Made by a program: the position numbers and the translations under genes
The notes under the pieces: generated by a model
What the model was told of the DNA's origin: nothing
What the model saw: only the letters and a program-made list of their open reading frames with translations
Databases searched by the model: none
In this document: one piece after another, positions 44,554-53,267 of the stretch
How positions within the stretch are numbered: position 1 is the stretch's first letter
Layout of the letters: the number at the start of each line of letters is the position of its first letter
Source of the DNA: Dolichospermum sp. LEGE 00240
GTDB lineage: Bacteria > Cyanobacteriota > Cyanobacteriia > Cyanobacteriales > Nostocaceae
Assembly: GCF_015207875.1 (NCBI RefSeq)
Contig: NZ_JADEVZ010000005.1
Span: forward strand, 62,001-126,000
Direction: 5' to 3'
DNA: 64,000 bases

Positions 44554-45126
44554 ATGACCATCAGTGCCGTAAAAGATATTACAAAAGATATTACATTAGA
44601 AAAGTTCTTAATGATGCCGGAGACCAAGCCTGCATTAGAGTTCTTGGATGGAAATATTATTCAAAAACCTATGCCTAAAGGAAGACACAGTTGTTTACAG
44701 TACGAATTATGTAATGGAATTAATCAGATTACAAAAAAGGGGAAGTTAGCTTATGCTTTCCCTGAATTGAGGTGTAGTTTTGGTAATCGTTCAATTGTTC
44801 CTGATATAGCAGTTTTTACATGGGAACATATTCCTTTCCTTAGCAGTGGAGAAGTCCCAGATAGATTTGAACAGTCCCCAGATTGGGTAATTGAGATTCC
44901 TTCTCCTGAACAGAAATCAAATAAAGTGATTGGCAATATCTTGTATTGTATGGAGCATGGATGTAAATTAGGATGGTTTCTTGATCCTGATGATTTAAGT
45001 ATTCTAGTATTTTTGTGCGATCGCCAACCAATACTAATGGAAAAAACCGATATTCTGCCTGCATTGGCAGGAATAGAGTTAAAATTAACTGTTGATCATG
45101 TATTTGGCTGGTTGAAAATGGCTTAA
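44554..45126 (+). CDS. Uma2-family (DUF820) nuclease-fold protein, copy 1
   Basis: A 190-residue Uma2 protein, a PD-(D/E)XK-like family greatly expanded in cyanobacteria. The core is IVPDIAVFTWEHIPF (about 89-103), then PDWVIEIPSPEQ and LGWFLDPDD. In this copy the usual E-x-L-S-P turn reads EIPSP. The N- and C-terminal parts are nearly identical to the next copy, while residues about 29-63 differ strongly. Function is unknown; a transposon-related or nuclease role is often suggested. It lies in a tandem array within the polysaccharide locus. Confidence 0.85.
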   Translation: MTISAVKDITKDITLEKFLMMPETKPALEFLDGNIIQKPMPKGRHSCLQYELCNGINQITKKGKLAYAFPELRCSFGNRSIVPDIAVFTWEHIPFLSSGEVPDRFEQSPDWVIEIPSPEQKSNKVIGNILYCMEHGCKLGWFLDPDDLSILVFLCDRQPILMEKTDILPALAGIELKLTVDHVFGWLKMA

Positions 45127-45275
45127 CTAAGCAATATATTGGATAAGATAAGAATCTTAGAGACTTCCAATAAAAAAATATCCCAAAATTTCTTGTAGTG
45201 CAGGCATCTTGCCTGCTAATAATACAAGCAGTTCATCTTTTTTGTGGAGTTCTCTTAGAGGATGTTTGAAAAGGG

Positions 45276-45379
45276 GGCGTTGCTGAATCGAGGTATGAAA
45301 TTTCCAAATTGAACCTTTAAAAATCTTACGTTTGCGCCTTTGCGTGAGACTGAAATTCATACCCTTAATCAGCAACGCC
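45276..45379. mobile_element. MITE, 104 bp, with 8-bp target duplication
   Basis: Ends GGCGTTGCTGA on the left and TCAGCAACGCC on the right. GAAAAGGG flanks it at 45268-45275 and 45380-45387. The equivalent spot in the upstream repeat (44484-44491) has a single GAAAAGGG, an empty site. The interior contains a TTTGCGCCTTTGCGTGAGAC dispersed unit. Non-coding. Confidence 0.9.
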
Positions 45380-45449
45380 GAAAAGGGTAACTTATTTTTT
45401 GGTGTTCCCTTAAACGATTTCCACAGTCGGCTACCCCAATCATAAATAT

Positions 45450-46022
45450 ATGACCATCAGTGCCGTAAAAGATATTACAAAAGATATTACATTAGAAAAG
45501 TTCTTAATGATGCCGGAGACCAAGCCTGCGTCAGAGTTCTTGGCTGGAGATATTATTCAAAAACCCATGCCTAAAGGAAGACACAGCCGACTGCAAGGGA
45601 AACTTAGCAGCGAAATTAATTTGGTGAGTGAATCTGAAAAAATTGCCTATGCTTTTCCTGAACTCAGGTGTAGCTTTGGTAATCGTTCAATTGTTCCTGA
45701 TATAGCAGTTTTCACATGGGAACATATTCCTTTCCTTAGCAGTGGAGAAGTCCCAGATAGATTTGAACAGTCTCCCGATTGGGTGATTGAGATTCTCTCT
45801 CCTGAACAGAAATCAAATAAAGTGATTGGCAATATCTTGTATTGTATGGAGCATGGATGTAAATTAGGATGGTTTCTTGATCCTGATGATTTAAGTATTC
45901 TAGTATTTTTGTGCGATCGCCAACCAATACTAATGGAAAAAACCGATATTCTGCCTGTATTGGCAGGAGTAGAGTTAAAATTAACTGTTGATGATGTATT
46001 TGGCTGGTTGAGAATGGCTTAA
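45450..46022 (+). CDS. Uma2-family (DUF820) nuclease-fold protein, copy 2
   Basis: A 190-residue paralogue of copy 1 in direct tandem, with the canonical turn PDWVIEILSPEQ. Residues about 29-63 (including HSRLQGKLSSEINLVSESEK) differ from copy 1 while the flanks are almost unchanged. This suggests gene conversion or uneven selection after duplication. The upstream leader is the same as copy 1 except for the 104-bp MITE plus its 8-bp duplication. Confidence 0.85.
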   Translation: MTISAVKDITKDITLEKFLMMPETKPASEFLAGDIIQKPMPKGRHSRLQGKLSSEINLVSESEKIAYAFPELRCSFGNRSIVPDIAVFTWEHIPFLSSGEVPDRFEQSPDWVIEILSPEQKSNKVIGNILYCMEHGCKLGWFLDPDDLSILVFLCDRQPILMEKTDILPVLAGVELKLTVDDVFGWLRMA

Positions 46023-46100
46023 TTAAGCAATACCTTAGAGAAGTTATCTCCTCGCCACCAATGTTAAATTAGTCCTTATGGGGATGCCATCGCAGGATAT

Positions 46101-46949
46101 ATGACTGAATCAACATTGTCTAAACTAAATAACCCACAGATAGATAGTTTATCACCAGATTTTGTTAAGCCGCCGACACAAGACGAATTACTCTACGATG
46201 ATGGCATTCCCATGGAGACTTACCGCCATAAACTGCAAATGGATTTACTAGTTGATCCTTTGTCATATTGGCTACGCGATAGAGATGCCTTTGTGGGCGG
46301 AAATATGTTTGTTTATTTTAGCCCCCATCAATTAAAAAATCATGATTTTCGCGGTCCAGATATGTTTGCCGTGCTAGACGTTCCCAAAGGTGAGCGTAAA
46401 TGCTGGGTAACTTGGGAAGAGGGTAAAAGTCCAGATGTAGTAGTAGAGTTACTGTCTGCAAGCACCGCGTCGCGGGATAAAACAGAGAAAAAAGAAATTT
46501 ACCAAAAACGGCTGCGAGTACCAGAGTATTTCTGGTTTGATCCCTTTAATCCCAGTGATTTTGCTGGGTTTAGTATGGGCAGTGATGGTTATGAGCCGAT
46601 AACTCCCGATGCCCAAAATAGACTGGTTAGTAAGCAGTTAGGGTTAGCCTTAGTGCAGTGGTCGGGGGTGTTTGGCTATGCCGATACTGTTTGGTGTCGG
46701 TGGGCAACTTTGGATGGGGTTCTTTTACCTACGGAGCATGAACTGGCTCAGGAAGCACAACAGCAAGCTCAGAAAGCACAACAGCAAGCTCAGGAAGCAC
46801 AACAGCAAGCTCAGGAAGCACAACAGCAAGCTCAAGAGGCTCTACAAAGAGCAGAAGGAGCAGAATTATTACTAGCACAAGAACAACAGAGAATGGAGAA
46901 GTTGCTGGCACAATTACTGGCAAAGGGAATAAATCCCCATGAACTCTAG
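46101..46949 (+). CDS. Uma2-family protein with C-terminal coiled-coil repeats
   Basis: A 282-residue relative, not part of the tandem duplication. The Uma2 core has DFRGPDMFAVLDV, SPDVVVELLSAST and YQKRLRVPEYFWFDP. After about residue 215 comes a glutamine/alanine repeat of seven residues (QEAQQQA type, about four units), then LLLAQEQQRMEKLLAQLLAKG. This is a predicted coiled coil and a known tail type in this family. The 21-bp DNA repeat may be unstable. Its place in the polysaccharide locus looks accidental. Confidence 0.82.
   Translation: MTESTLSKLNNPQIDSLSPDFVKPPTQDELLYDDGIPMETYRHKLQMDLLVDPLSYWLRDRDAFVGGNMFVYFSPHQLKNHDFRGPDMFAVLDVPKGERKCWVTWEEGKSPDVVVELLSASTASRDKTEKKEIYQKRLRVPEYFWFDPFNPSDFAGFSMGSDGYEPITPDAQNRLVSKQLGLALVQWSGVFGYADTVWCRWATLDGVLLPTEHELAQEAQQQAQKAQQQAQEAQQQAQEAQQQAQEALQRAEGAELLLAQEQQRMEKLLAQLLAKGINPHEL
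46747..46840. repeat. 21-bp tandem repeat encoding QEAQQQA
   Basis: Four near-identical 21-bp units (GCTCAGGAAGCACAACAGCA type) in the coiled-coil tail of the third Uma2 gene. Copy number could change by slippage. Confidence 0.8.
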
Positions 46950-47051
46950 TAGAATCGAAAAAACTATCAAGAATTTCTCTAAAATCACCATTGACAAGAT
47001 CTAGAATGAAGTAACCCGGCATACAAACCATACTCCCCAAAGAGCAAAATC

Positions 47052-47642
47052 ATGTCTTATAATCAGTACAAAAATATTGCCCAAGTCTTAGGGGATTTTC
47101 CTTTAACTTATCAAGAAGAGAATTTCATCCAAGAAAATCCCTTAGAGATTGATGATTACTTTCGTAATCGTTTTGAATTGGTTTTACGGGAAGGAGTTGT
47201 ATTTAACTCAGAGTATGCTATTTGTGAAGGAGTTATTTTTCCTATTTTAATTGAAATTTGGCAAAAGTATAAAGATAAGTTATTAATATGGAGTCATCAG
47301 CCATTAAATTTTGATGAAAGACTATCAGGTATCCCTGATTATATTGTTGCTAAAAGATCGCCTAGAGGCAAAATTGTTTTTGAGTCTCCTTATTTAATAT
47401 TAGTAGAGGCTAAAAAAGACAACTTTGAGGAAGGTTGGGGACAATGTTTAGCCGAATTAATTGCCGCTCAGAAGATAAATAATCAACGGGAACAATTATT
47501 ATATGGTATTGTTTCTAATGGTAAAATATGGGAATTTGGACAACTGCGAGAACAGAATTTTATTCAAAATATCCAAGAGTATAGTATATCTAATTTAGAT
47601 AAATTATTTGCCGGACTTAACTATGTTTTTGGACAAAGTTAG
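47052..47642 (+). CDS. Hypothetical protein with nuclease-like core
   Basis: A 196-residue soluble protein. The central GIPDYIVAKRS then SPYLILVEAKKDNF (about 98-123) follows the D...E-x-K pattern of the PD-(D/E)XK superfamily, with a following GWGQCLAELIAAQKIN helix. Such proteins are common in cyanobacterial accessory DNA, with unknown role. It is intact and lies between Uma2 genes, so it probably belongs to the same inserted set. Confidence 0.7.
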   Translation: MSYNQYKNIAQVLGDFPLTYQEENFIQENPLEIDDYFRNRFELVLREGVVFNSEYAICEGVIFPILIEIWQKYKDKLLIWSHQPLNFDERLSGIPDYIVAKRSPRGKIVFESPYLILVEAKKDNFEEGWGQCLAELIAAQKINNQREQLLYGIVSNGKIWEFGQLREQNFIQNIQEYSISNLDKLFAGLNYVFGQS

Positions 47643-47783
47643 TTATTTATGCCAGGAAATATGCCCAAAATGAAAATTGGCTCATGCTAAGTAAATTAAA
47701 TTTCAAAAAAAAGTTGTCATTTCTTAAATCAATTGATAAACTTAGGGGAATTATTGCGATATTCAGAATCACCAAACCAATAT

Positions 47784-47875
47784 CGATGAAAAGAAACGGT
47801 GTTCTACCCGTATTAGTAGGAATAGAGTTAATATTAACTGATGATGATGTATTTGGCTGGTTGAGAATGGCTTAA
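47784..47875 (+). pseudogene. Uma2 3-prime remnant
   Basis: Encodes KRNGVLPVLVGIELILTDDD then FGWLRMA, equal to the end of the tandem Uma2 genes and followed by the same ACTAAGCAATA sequence. The upstream part is missing. Confidence 0.7.
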
Positions 47876-48000
47876 CTAAGCAATAACACCTTAAATTGTA
47901 TAATAGCTGTACAAACTGGTTTATTCGCAGTGCGATCGCTCTAAAATGTTAAAGCTAAATAGCTCTTGTGGTACATTATCTCCTGTGGTTCATTATATTT

Positions 48001-49449
48001 ATGAATTCTAATTCATCTTCTAAACAAGTATCTCGGAGCGTTATTAGTCTTTTTGGTTCTAATATAATCGCTTTTTTAATTACTGGATTATCTTATTTTG
48101 TTTATTCAAAGTCACTACTACCATCAGAATTTGGACTTTACTCAATAGCATTAGCAATAGGAAGCTTTGGAACGTTAGCCTTAGATGGGGGGCTAAAAAA
48201 TACAATTATAAAATCAGCTAATAATCTAAGTAAAGATGAAGAGGGAACTCTATTATTTTTAATGGTGTCTTCTTCTTTGTTTTTAGTAATTATGATGATT
48301 CTTCTGGGGCAACCTCTAGGACACTATTTTCCCGATATTAATAGAGACTATCGCTTTCTGGCTTTATTTGGTGGCATCTACTTACTTTCCTATCCGTGGA
48401 TGGTTATTTCTACGGCAGCATTAGAACGTAAGTTTGAGTACATGAAGATAGCTTGGGTTGAATCAATAGGTATGGTTCTTGAGAAAGGCATTGCAGCTTT
48501 ATTGATTCTCTATATAAACACAGGTATATACTCATTTATTTGGGGATTATTGATAGGTCGCTTATTCCGAATAACTTTAATAAATTCATTTTATAAATCT
48601 AGCTTTTGTATCCCTTCTTGGACTAAATTCAAAGCAATTTTATATTTGCTGGCTGAGGGTAGTTGGTTGCAGAGTGCAACAGCAGCTTCATTGATACGTG
48701 ATAACTTACATATTATTTTGGTTGGAGTAATGTTTGGAAAAGCTTGGGTCGGTTACTATTCTTGGGGATTACAGCTATGCTCCATATCATCCCAAGCATT
48801 TGTTCAAATTTCGGCACGAATATCCATACCCATGTTTGCACAAGCAAAAAACTTTGATGAAAGTTGGCGAGTTTGTCAATATCAAATAAAGTTATTAACT
48901 TTACTGACAGGTCCGATATTAGTTGTTATGCTAATTGCGGTCCCAAGTATTAACGAAAACTTATTGAATGGTAAATGGTCGGCTGCTATCGGCTTATTAC
49001 CCTTACTTATTGCAAGAATGTTTCCTGGGCTTGCAATAACTCCAGTAGGTGCTATGCTAATGGTAGACAAAGGAGGTCGTACATTTGCCATAGCCAATAT
49101 AACTTGGACGGTCTTAGAATTTGTGATTGGTGGCATATTTATTCTTTTAATCGGTCCTACTGGTTTAGCCTGGAGTTACGCATTAGTAGTTTGGCTAGGC
49201 ATTTGGATTTTTCTATTCTATATGTCAGAGATAACAAATAAACTTGTTTATGAAGTAGGAAAATCGCTTTTTAAAGGCTCTAGTATTTATGTAGCAATAT
49301 TCTTAACAATATTAGTTTATTTATATTGCAATAGTCTAGGAATTAATTTAATAAACATATATAATGCCACTTTATTTTCAATTGGCATTATCTTGATTTC
49401 TTATTTATCAGAAAAAGAGTTTCGTAATAAGTTAGGAATAAAGCTATGA
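48001..49449 (+). CDS. Oligosaccharide flippase (Wzx-like, MOP superfamily)
   Basis: A 482-residue integral membrane protein with about 12 hydrophobic segments spread over its length, from SLFGSNIIAFLITGLSYFVY to the last LFSIGIILISYL. Wzx proteins flip lipid-linked repeat units across the inner membrane. I prefer the ATG at 48001 over a GTG at 47968, whose extra residues duplicate no family feature. The stop overlaps the start of the next gene by four bases, so it begins a long co-translated run of export and transferase genes. Confidence 0.88.
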   Translation: MNSNSSSKQVSRSVISLFGSNIIAFLITGLSYFVYSKSLLPSEFGLYSIALAIGSFGTLALDGGLKNTIIKSANNLSKDEEGTLLFLMVSSSLFLVIMMILLGQPLGHYFPDINRDYRFLALFGGIYLLSYPWMVISTAALERKFEYMKIAWVESIGMVLEKGIAALLILYINTGIYSFIWGLLIGRLFRITLINSFYKSSFCIPSWTKFKAILYLLAEGSWLQSATAASLIRDNLHIILVGVMFGKAWVGYYSWGLQLCSISSQAFVQISARISIPMFAQAKNFDESWRVCQYQIKLLTLLTGPILVVMLIAVPSINENLLNGKWSAAIGLLPLLIARMFPGLAITPVGAMLMVDKGGRTFAIANITWTVLEFVIGGIFILLIGPTGLAWSYALVVWLGIWIFLFYMSEITNKLVYEVGKSLFKGSSIYVAIFLTILVYLYCNSLGINLINIYNATLFSIGIILISYLSEKEFRNKLGIKL

Positions 49450-50108
49450 ATCAGAGAAGACTTGCATCTAGAGATTTGAAGATTTGGAGATCCGATTATT
49501 TGCAAAATTACTATTTGTGGAAGAACATTGAATGGGCTGCGGCAAAAGCACTACAAGAAACATCTAAAAACATACCATTTGTATTGGATGTTGGTTGCGG
49601 TAATAAACCATATGCTGATTTATTTAAGAGTTGCTATTACCAAGGTTTGGATCGGACAACAGATGATTCCTCTCCAGATATAGTAGGTGATGCAGTTAAT
49701 ATTCCTGTTGATACATCTACTGTAGATATTGTCTTTACTACCCAAGTAATTGAACATGTTCCCGACCCACAAGCAATGGTCAGAGAATGTTATCGTGTAT
49801 TAAAACCAGGTGGATTTTTAATTTTGACAGGCCCATTTTACTGGCCTTTACATGAAGAGCCTTATGACTTTCATCGTTTTACGAAGTATGGGTTTGAAAA
49901 TTTATTACGCCAAGCGGGTTTCTCTGAATGGGAGATTAAACCAGACGGTGGAGATTGGGCGCAAATTTTATTATCCATAAATTTGCGTTTATCACGTAGA
50001 TGGCTTCTACCTTTACGCATAATTACTAATTGTATTGGAATTATGCTTGATAAGCTAAACCCTAGATATAATTCACCTTCAAATTATACGTTATTAGCAA
50101 AGCGTTAG
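49446..50108 (+). CDS. SAM-dependent methyltransferase (type 11)
   Basis: A 220-residue class I methyltransferase. Motif I is VLDVGCGNKPYAD (about 47-59), with VFTTQVIEHVPDP and GGFLILTGPF further on. It probably methylates a sugar or lipid-linked glycan, given its place between flippase and transferases, but the substrate is inferred only from context. Confidence 0.85.
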   Translation: MNQRRLASRDLKIWRSDYLQNYYLWKNIEWAAAKALQETSKNIPFVLDVGCGNKPYADLFKSCYYQGLDRTTDDSSPDIVGDAVNIPVDTSTVDIVFTTQVIEHVPDPQAMVRECYRVLKPGGFLILTGPFYWPLHEEPYDFHRFTKYGFENLLRQAGFSEWEIKPDGGDWAQILLSINLRLSRRWLLPLRIITNCIGIMLDKLNPRYNSPSNYTLLAKR

Positions 50109-50132
50109 AAGAATTAACAATATGGATAATTA

Positions 50133-50903
50133 ATGCCATTTATTACCACAGACAAAACTAGCCAGCAAATTGAACAATTAGTAATAACAAAGAAAATAAT
50201 TATGAATATAAATTACTCACTAGAGCTACTTAAAAGAGACAAGAACAGCAGAAATCATATTATTAATGAGCTAATTCTTTTAAAAGATAAATACGATATT
50301 ATAGATTGTAAAGTCCTAGAATTAGGTTGTGGCTTAGGTCAAAATATTGAGATTTTTAAAGAAGATAACATTGTGAAAGGAGTAGAAGGCTTGTCGGATG
50401 TCGTTCATGCAGCTAAATCTCTTGGTTTAGATGTTGTTCAAGCTAATTTAGAAGATAAATTAAGCTTTCCTGATAACTCTCAAGATTGGATTATATGCCT
50501 TGATGTCTTGGAACATTTAATTAATCCTTTTAACCTAATGTCAGAAATAAAACGGATTCTTAAAAAGGATGGAAAAGCAATTATTAATGTGCCTAATCAT
50601 TTGAATTTTACTGGTAGATTAAGGATATTGATGGGTTCAGATCTTGATGTACATAACTTCTTCCCAGACAGTGATGAATGGAATAATCCTCACCTACGTT
50701 TTTTTACTTTTTCAGGATATAAAAAAATGCTTAACACTGCTGGTTTTACTATTATTGATGACCGTTCTTTTAGATTCTATACAGTTCCATTATCTGGATA
50801 TATGACCAGGCTAGGTATACGCTCATTAGTTAATTTTTTAGCAAAAAAACAGCCATCTTTATTCACAGCAGGTTTTTTTGTAGTTATTGAAAAAAATAGT
50901 TAA
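50133..50903 (+). CDS. SAM-dependent methyltransferase
   Basis: A 256-residue class I methyltransferase with motif I VLELGCGLGQNIE (about 61-73) and ICLDVLEHLINPF. An ATG at 50202 (MNINYSLELL) would give a shorter form without the first 23 residues; neither start has a strong ribosome-binding site. The overall type is common in polysaccharide loci. It precedes a glycosyltransferase gene whose possible starts overlap its end. Confidence 0.82.
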   Translation: MPFITTDKTSQQIEQLVITKKIIMNINYSLELLKRDKNSRNHIINELILLKDKYDIIDCKVLELGCGLGQNIEIFKEDNIVKGVEGLSDVVHAAKSLGLDVVQANLEDKLSFPDNSQDWIICLDVLEHLINPFNLMSEIKRILKKDGKAIINVPNHLNFTGRLRILMGSDLDVHNFFPDSDEWNNPHLRFFTFSGYKKMLNTAGFTIIDDRSFRFYTVPLSGYMTRLGIRSLVNFLAKKQPSLFTAGFFVVIEKNS

Positions 50904-50904
50904 T

Positions 50905-52062
50905 ATGAAGACGGAAAGGATGAAGCATATACTTTTTTACGATGATGTTTACTTGTTTGGTGGACATCAAGTTACTGCAATTGATGCAGTCAAATACCTA
51001 CTAGAAAATACAAATATAAATATCAGCTTCATATTTTATGAAGGTAATACAAGGCTTTGTGAGCGATTAAATTGCATGAGCAAGAACCATAATAGGATTG
51101 AACTTTATCCTATTTCTTTCAAAACTCCAATAAAATATCGCAGCTTTGAAATTCTGTTATTTTACCAAAGAATAAAAAATATCAGAAGCTTAATTAGAAG
51201 TATTAGCCCTGATGTTGTAGTAGTGGTTCAAGGATATATTGAGCTATCTTCTCCTGGATTAATTGCTGCTAAGAAAGAAGGAAAAAGAACTATAAGCTTT
51301 ATCCCGATGGCTAAAAAAATTAGCGGTAAGGGAATTAAAGAATTAATTTTAAATAATATTCAACAATATTTGTACAGGTTACCAGATAAGTTTATCACGA
51401 CCAGTACTAGTTCTAAAAATATGCTTTTGACCTGCGGTGCAAGCTCCGATATTTCCGTTGTTTACTATGGACCAGATACTAGTTTGTGTAAAATAAAAAA
51501 CAGAGAAGAATCTCGCATAAAATATGGCATTTCTAAGGAAGATTACATATTAGCCATTATTGGTAGAGTTCAATTTGTACATAAGGCTCAAGATTTTTTA
51601 GTTCAAACATTATTAGAGCATCGACAAAAGCTCGAAAATATTAAGCTTTTTGTTGTTGGAGATGGACCAGATGAATTACAACTCAGAAAAATTGTTCAGT
51701 CAAATAATATGAATGATATAGTAACATTCGTCCCTTGGGAAAATGACTTATCTTATATTTACTCTGCAATAGATATGTTAGTTATCCCTTCCTGGTATGA
51801 AGGTTTACCTTTAGTAATGCTAGAAGCTATGTATTATGGTCTTCCTATAATTGCCTCAGATGTAGATGGAATGGCAGAAGTACTTCCAAACCAGTGGCTT
51901 TTTAAGTGCGGTGATAGTAACGCCTTGATTGAAACTTTTTTCAAAGTTATGCAAGCTGATAACTCTGAATTTATATTCAAAAACAATCAGCGCATTTTGA
52001 GCGAATTTAATGTAAATATATTTGGAGAAAATTTTTTAGAAGCAATTGAGAATTGCCCCTAA
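50905..52062 (+). CDS. GT4-type glycosyltransferase
   Basis: About 385 residues, GT-B fold. The C-terminal domain carries the donor-binding pattern VIPSWYEGLPLVMLEAMYYG (E-x7-E), preceded by GRVQFVHKAQDFL and VVGDGPDE. It transfers a sugar from a nucleotide donor to the growing lipid-linked unit. I chose ATG 50905; ATG 50920 and TTG 50887 are alternatives. Cytoplasmic. Confidence 0.86.
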   Translation: MKTERMKHILFYDDVYLFGGHQVTAIDAVKYLLENTNINISFIFYEGNTRLCERLNCMSKNHNRIELYPISFKTPIKYRSFEILLFYQRIKNIRSLIRSISPDVVVVVQGYIELSSPGLIAAKKEGKRTISFIPMAKKISGKGIKELILNNIQQYLYRLPDKFITTSTSSKNMLLTCGASSDISVVYYGPDTSLCKIKNREESRIKYGISKEDYILAIIGRVQFVHKAQDFLVQTLLEHRQKLENIKLFVVGDGPDELQLRKIVQSNNMNDIVTFVPWENDLSYIYSAIDMLVIPSWYEGLPLVMLEAMYYGLPIIASDVDGMAEVLPNQWLFKCGDSNALIETFFKVMQADNSEFIFKNNQRILSEFNVNIFGENFLEAIENCP

Positions 52063-52106
52063 ACTTGCTTCAATGTTTTAATAACCCAACTACACGCGAT
52101 TAAATC

Positions 52107-53210
52107 ATGAAAATAGTTTACGATCATCAAGTTTTTTCTTGGTCAAAATATGGCGGTATTTCCAGATATATATATGAACTAGCAACTAGAATTGCTCAAG
52201 CTAATAATTTTGAAGTACAAATTGCTGCTGGTTTTTATGTCAATAAGTATTTGGAAAAATGCAGCCCAGATTTAGTTAAAGGATGGCATATCCCCGTCAT
52301 ACCAAAGTCATCGAAAATTGTAAATGCAGTAAATGTCGAACTATCTAAAATCTGGTTCAATCAGAGTAAACCTGATATTGTTCACGAAACTTTCTATTCT
52401 AGAAAACGCACAGCACCCAAACAATGTAAAACTGTCATTACAGTTTACGACATGATTCATGAAAAATTTGGTCATTTGATGTCAGAAAGAGAGAGCAAAT
52501 TTAGTATTATCAAAGCAGAGGCAATTAGACGTGCAGATCATATTATTTGTATATCTCAAAATACAAAGCAGGACTTAATTGATATTTTGGATATAGATCC
52601 CAAAATAATCTCTACGATCTATCTTGGTTATTCTCTTCAAAGTCATGAAAATTTTGAAGAAACACCAAAAGTATCTGAGCCTTACATACTTTATGTGGGA
52701 GAGAGAAGACTGGAATACAAAAATTTCAAAAGATTACTTCAAGCATATGCTAGTCGTCGAGTTATTTTTGATAATTTCAAATTAGTATGCTGCGGTGTGA
52801 AATCTTTTTCAGATGATGAGATAGCGATGTTTAAAAGTTTTGATATTGATGATGATCATTTCATACATATATCAGGAGATGATAAAATATTAGCAAATCT
52901 TTATACTCATGCCTCTGCATTTGTTTATCCCTCTCTTTATGAAGGCTTTGGTATTCCACCGCTAGAAGCAATGTCGTTTAGTTGTCCTGTTGTATGTAGT
53001 AATACAAGTTCAATTCCAGAAGTAGTTTCAGATGCTGGTGAATATTTTAACCCTTACGAATTGGCAAGCATTGCTGATGCTCTGGAAAGAGTTCTTTTTT
53101 CTCAAGAAAGGACGAAAGAAATTATAATCAGAGGTAAAGAAAGAGTAAACTACTTTTCTTGGGATGCTTGTGCAGAACAAACACAGTTAGTGTATGATTC
53201 ACTAAAGTAA
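52107..53210 (+). CDS. GT4-type glycosyltransferase
   Basis: A 367-residue GT-B enzyme. The start MKIVYDHQVFSWSKYGGISRYIYEL has the acceptor-side GGI motif. The end has the donor-side YPSLYEGFGIPPLEAMSFSCP (E-x7-E) and IPEVVSDAG. It resembles WbaZ/mannosyltransferase-like enzymes, but the sugar is not predictable. It is 44 bases from the previous transferase and likely part of the same transcript. Confidence 0.88.
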   Translation: MKIVYDHQVFSWSKYGGISRYIYELATRIAQANNFEVQIAAGFYVNKYLEKCSPDLVKGWHIPVIPKSSKIVNAVNVELSKIWFNQSKPDIVHETFYSRKRTAPKQCKTVITVYDMIHEKFGHLMSERESKFSIIKAEAIRRADHIICISQNTKQDLIDILDIDPKIISTIYLGYSLQSHENFEETPKVSEPYILYVGERRLEYKNFKRLLQAYASRRVIFDNFKLVCCGVKSFSDDEIAMFKSFDIDDDHFIHISGDDKILANLYTHASAFVYPSLYEGFGIPPLEAMSFSCPVVCSNTSSIPEVVSDAGEYFNPYELASIADALERVLFSQERTKEIIIRGKERVNYFSWDACAEQTQLVYDSLK

Positions 53211-53267
53211 ATCTTATTCTGAAAATCAGAAAAATACTTTCTTAACTTTCAAGCATATACGTTTATT

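Noticed and set aside
46672-47040. Frames overlapping the Uma2 coiled-coil region (plus frame rich in KHNSKLR, minus frame rich in ELAVVLP)
   Set aside because: Repetitive shadows of the 21-bp tandem repeat.
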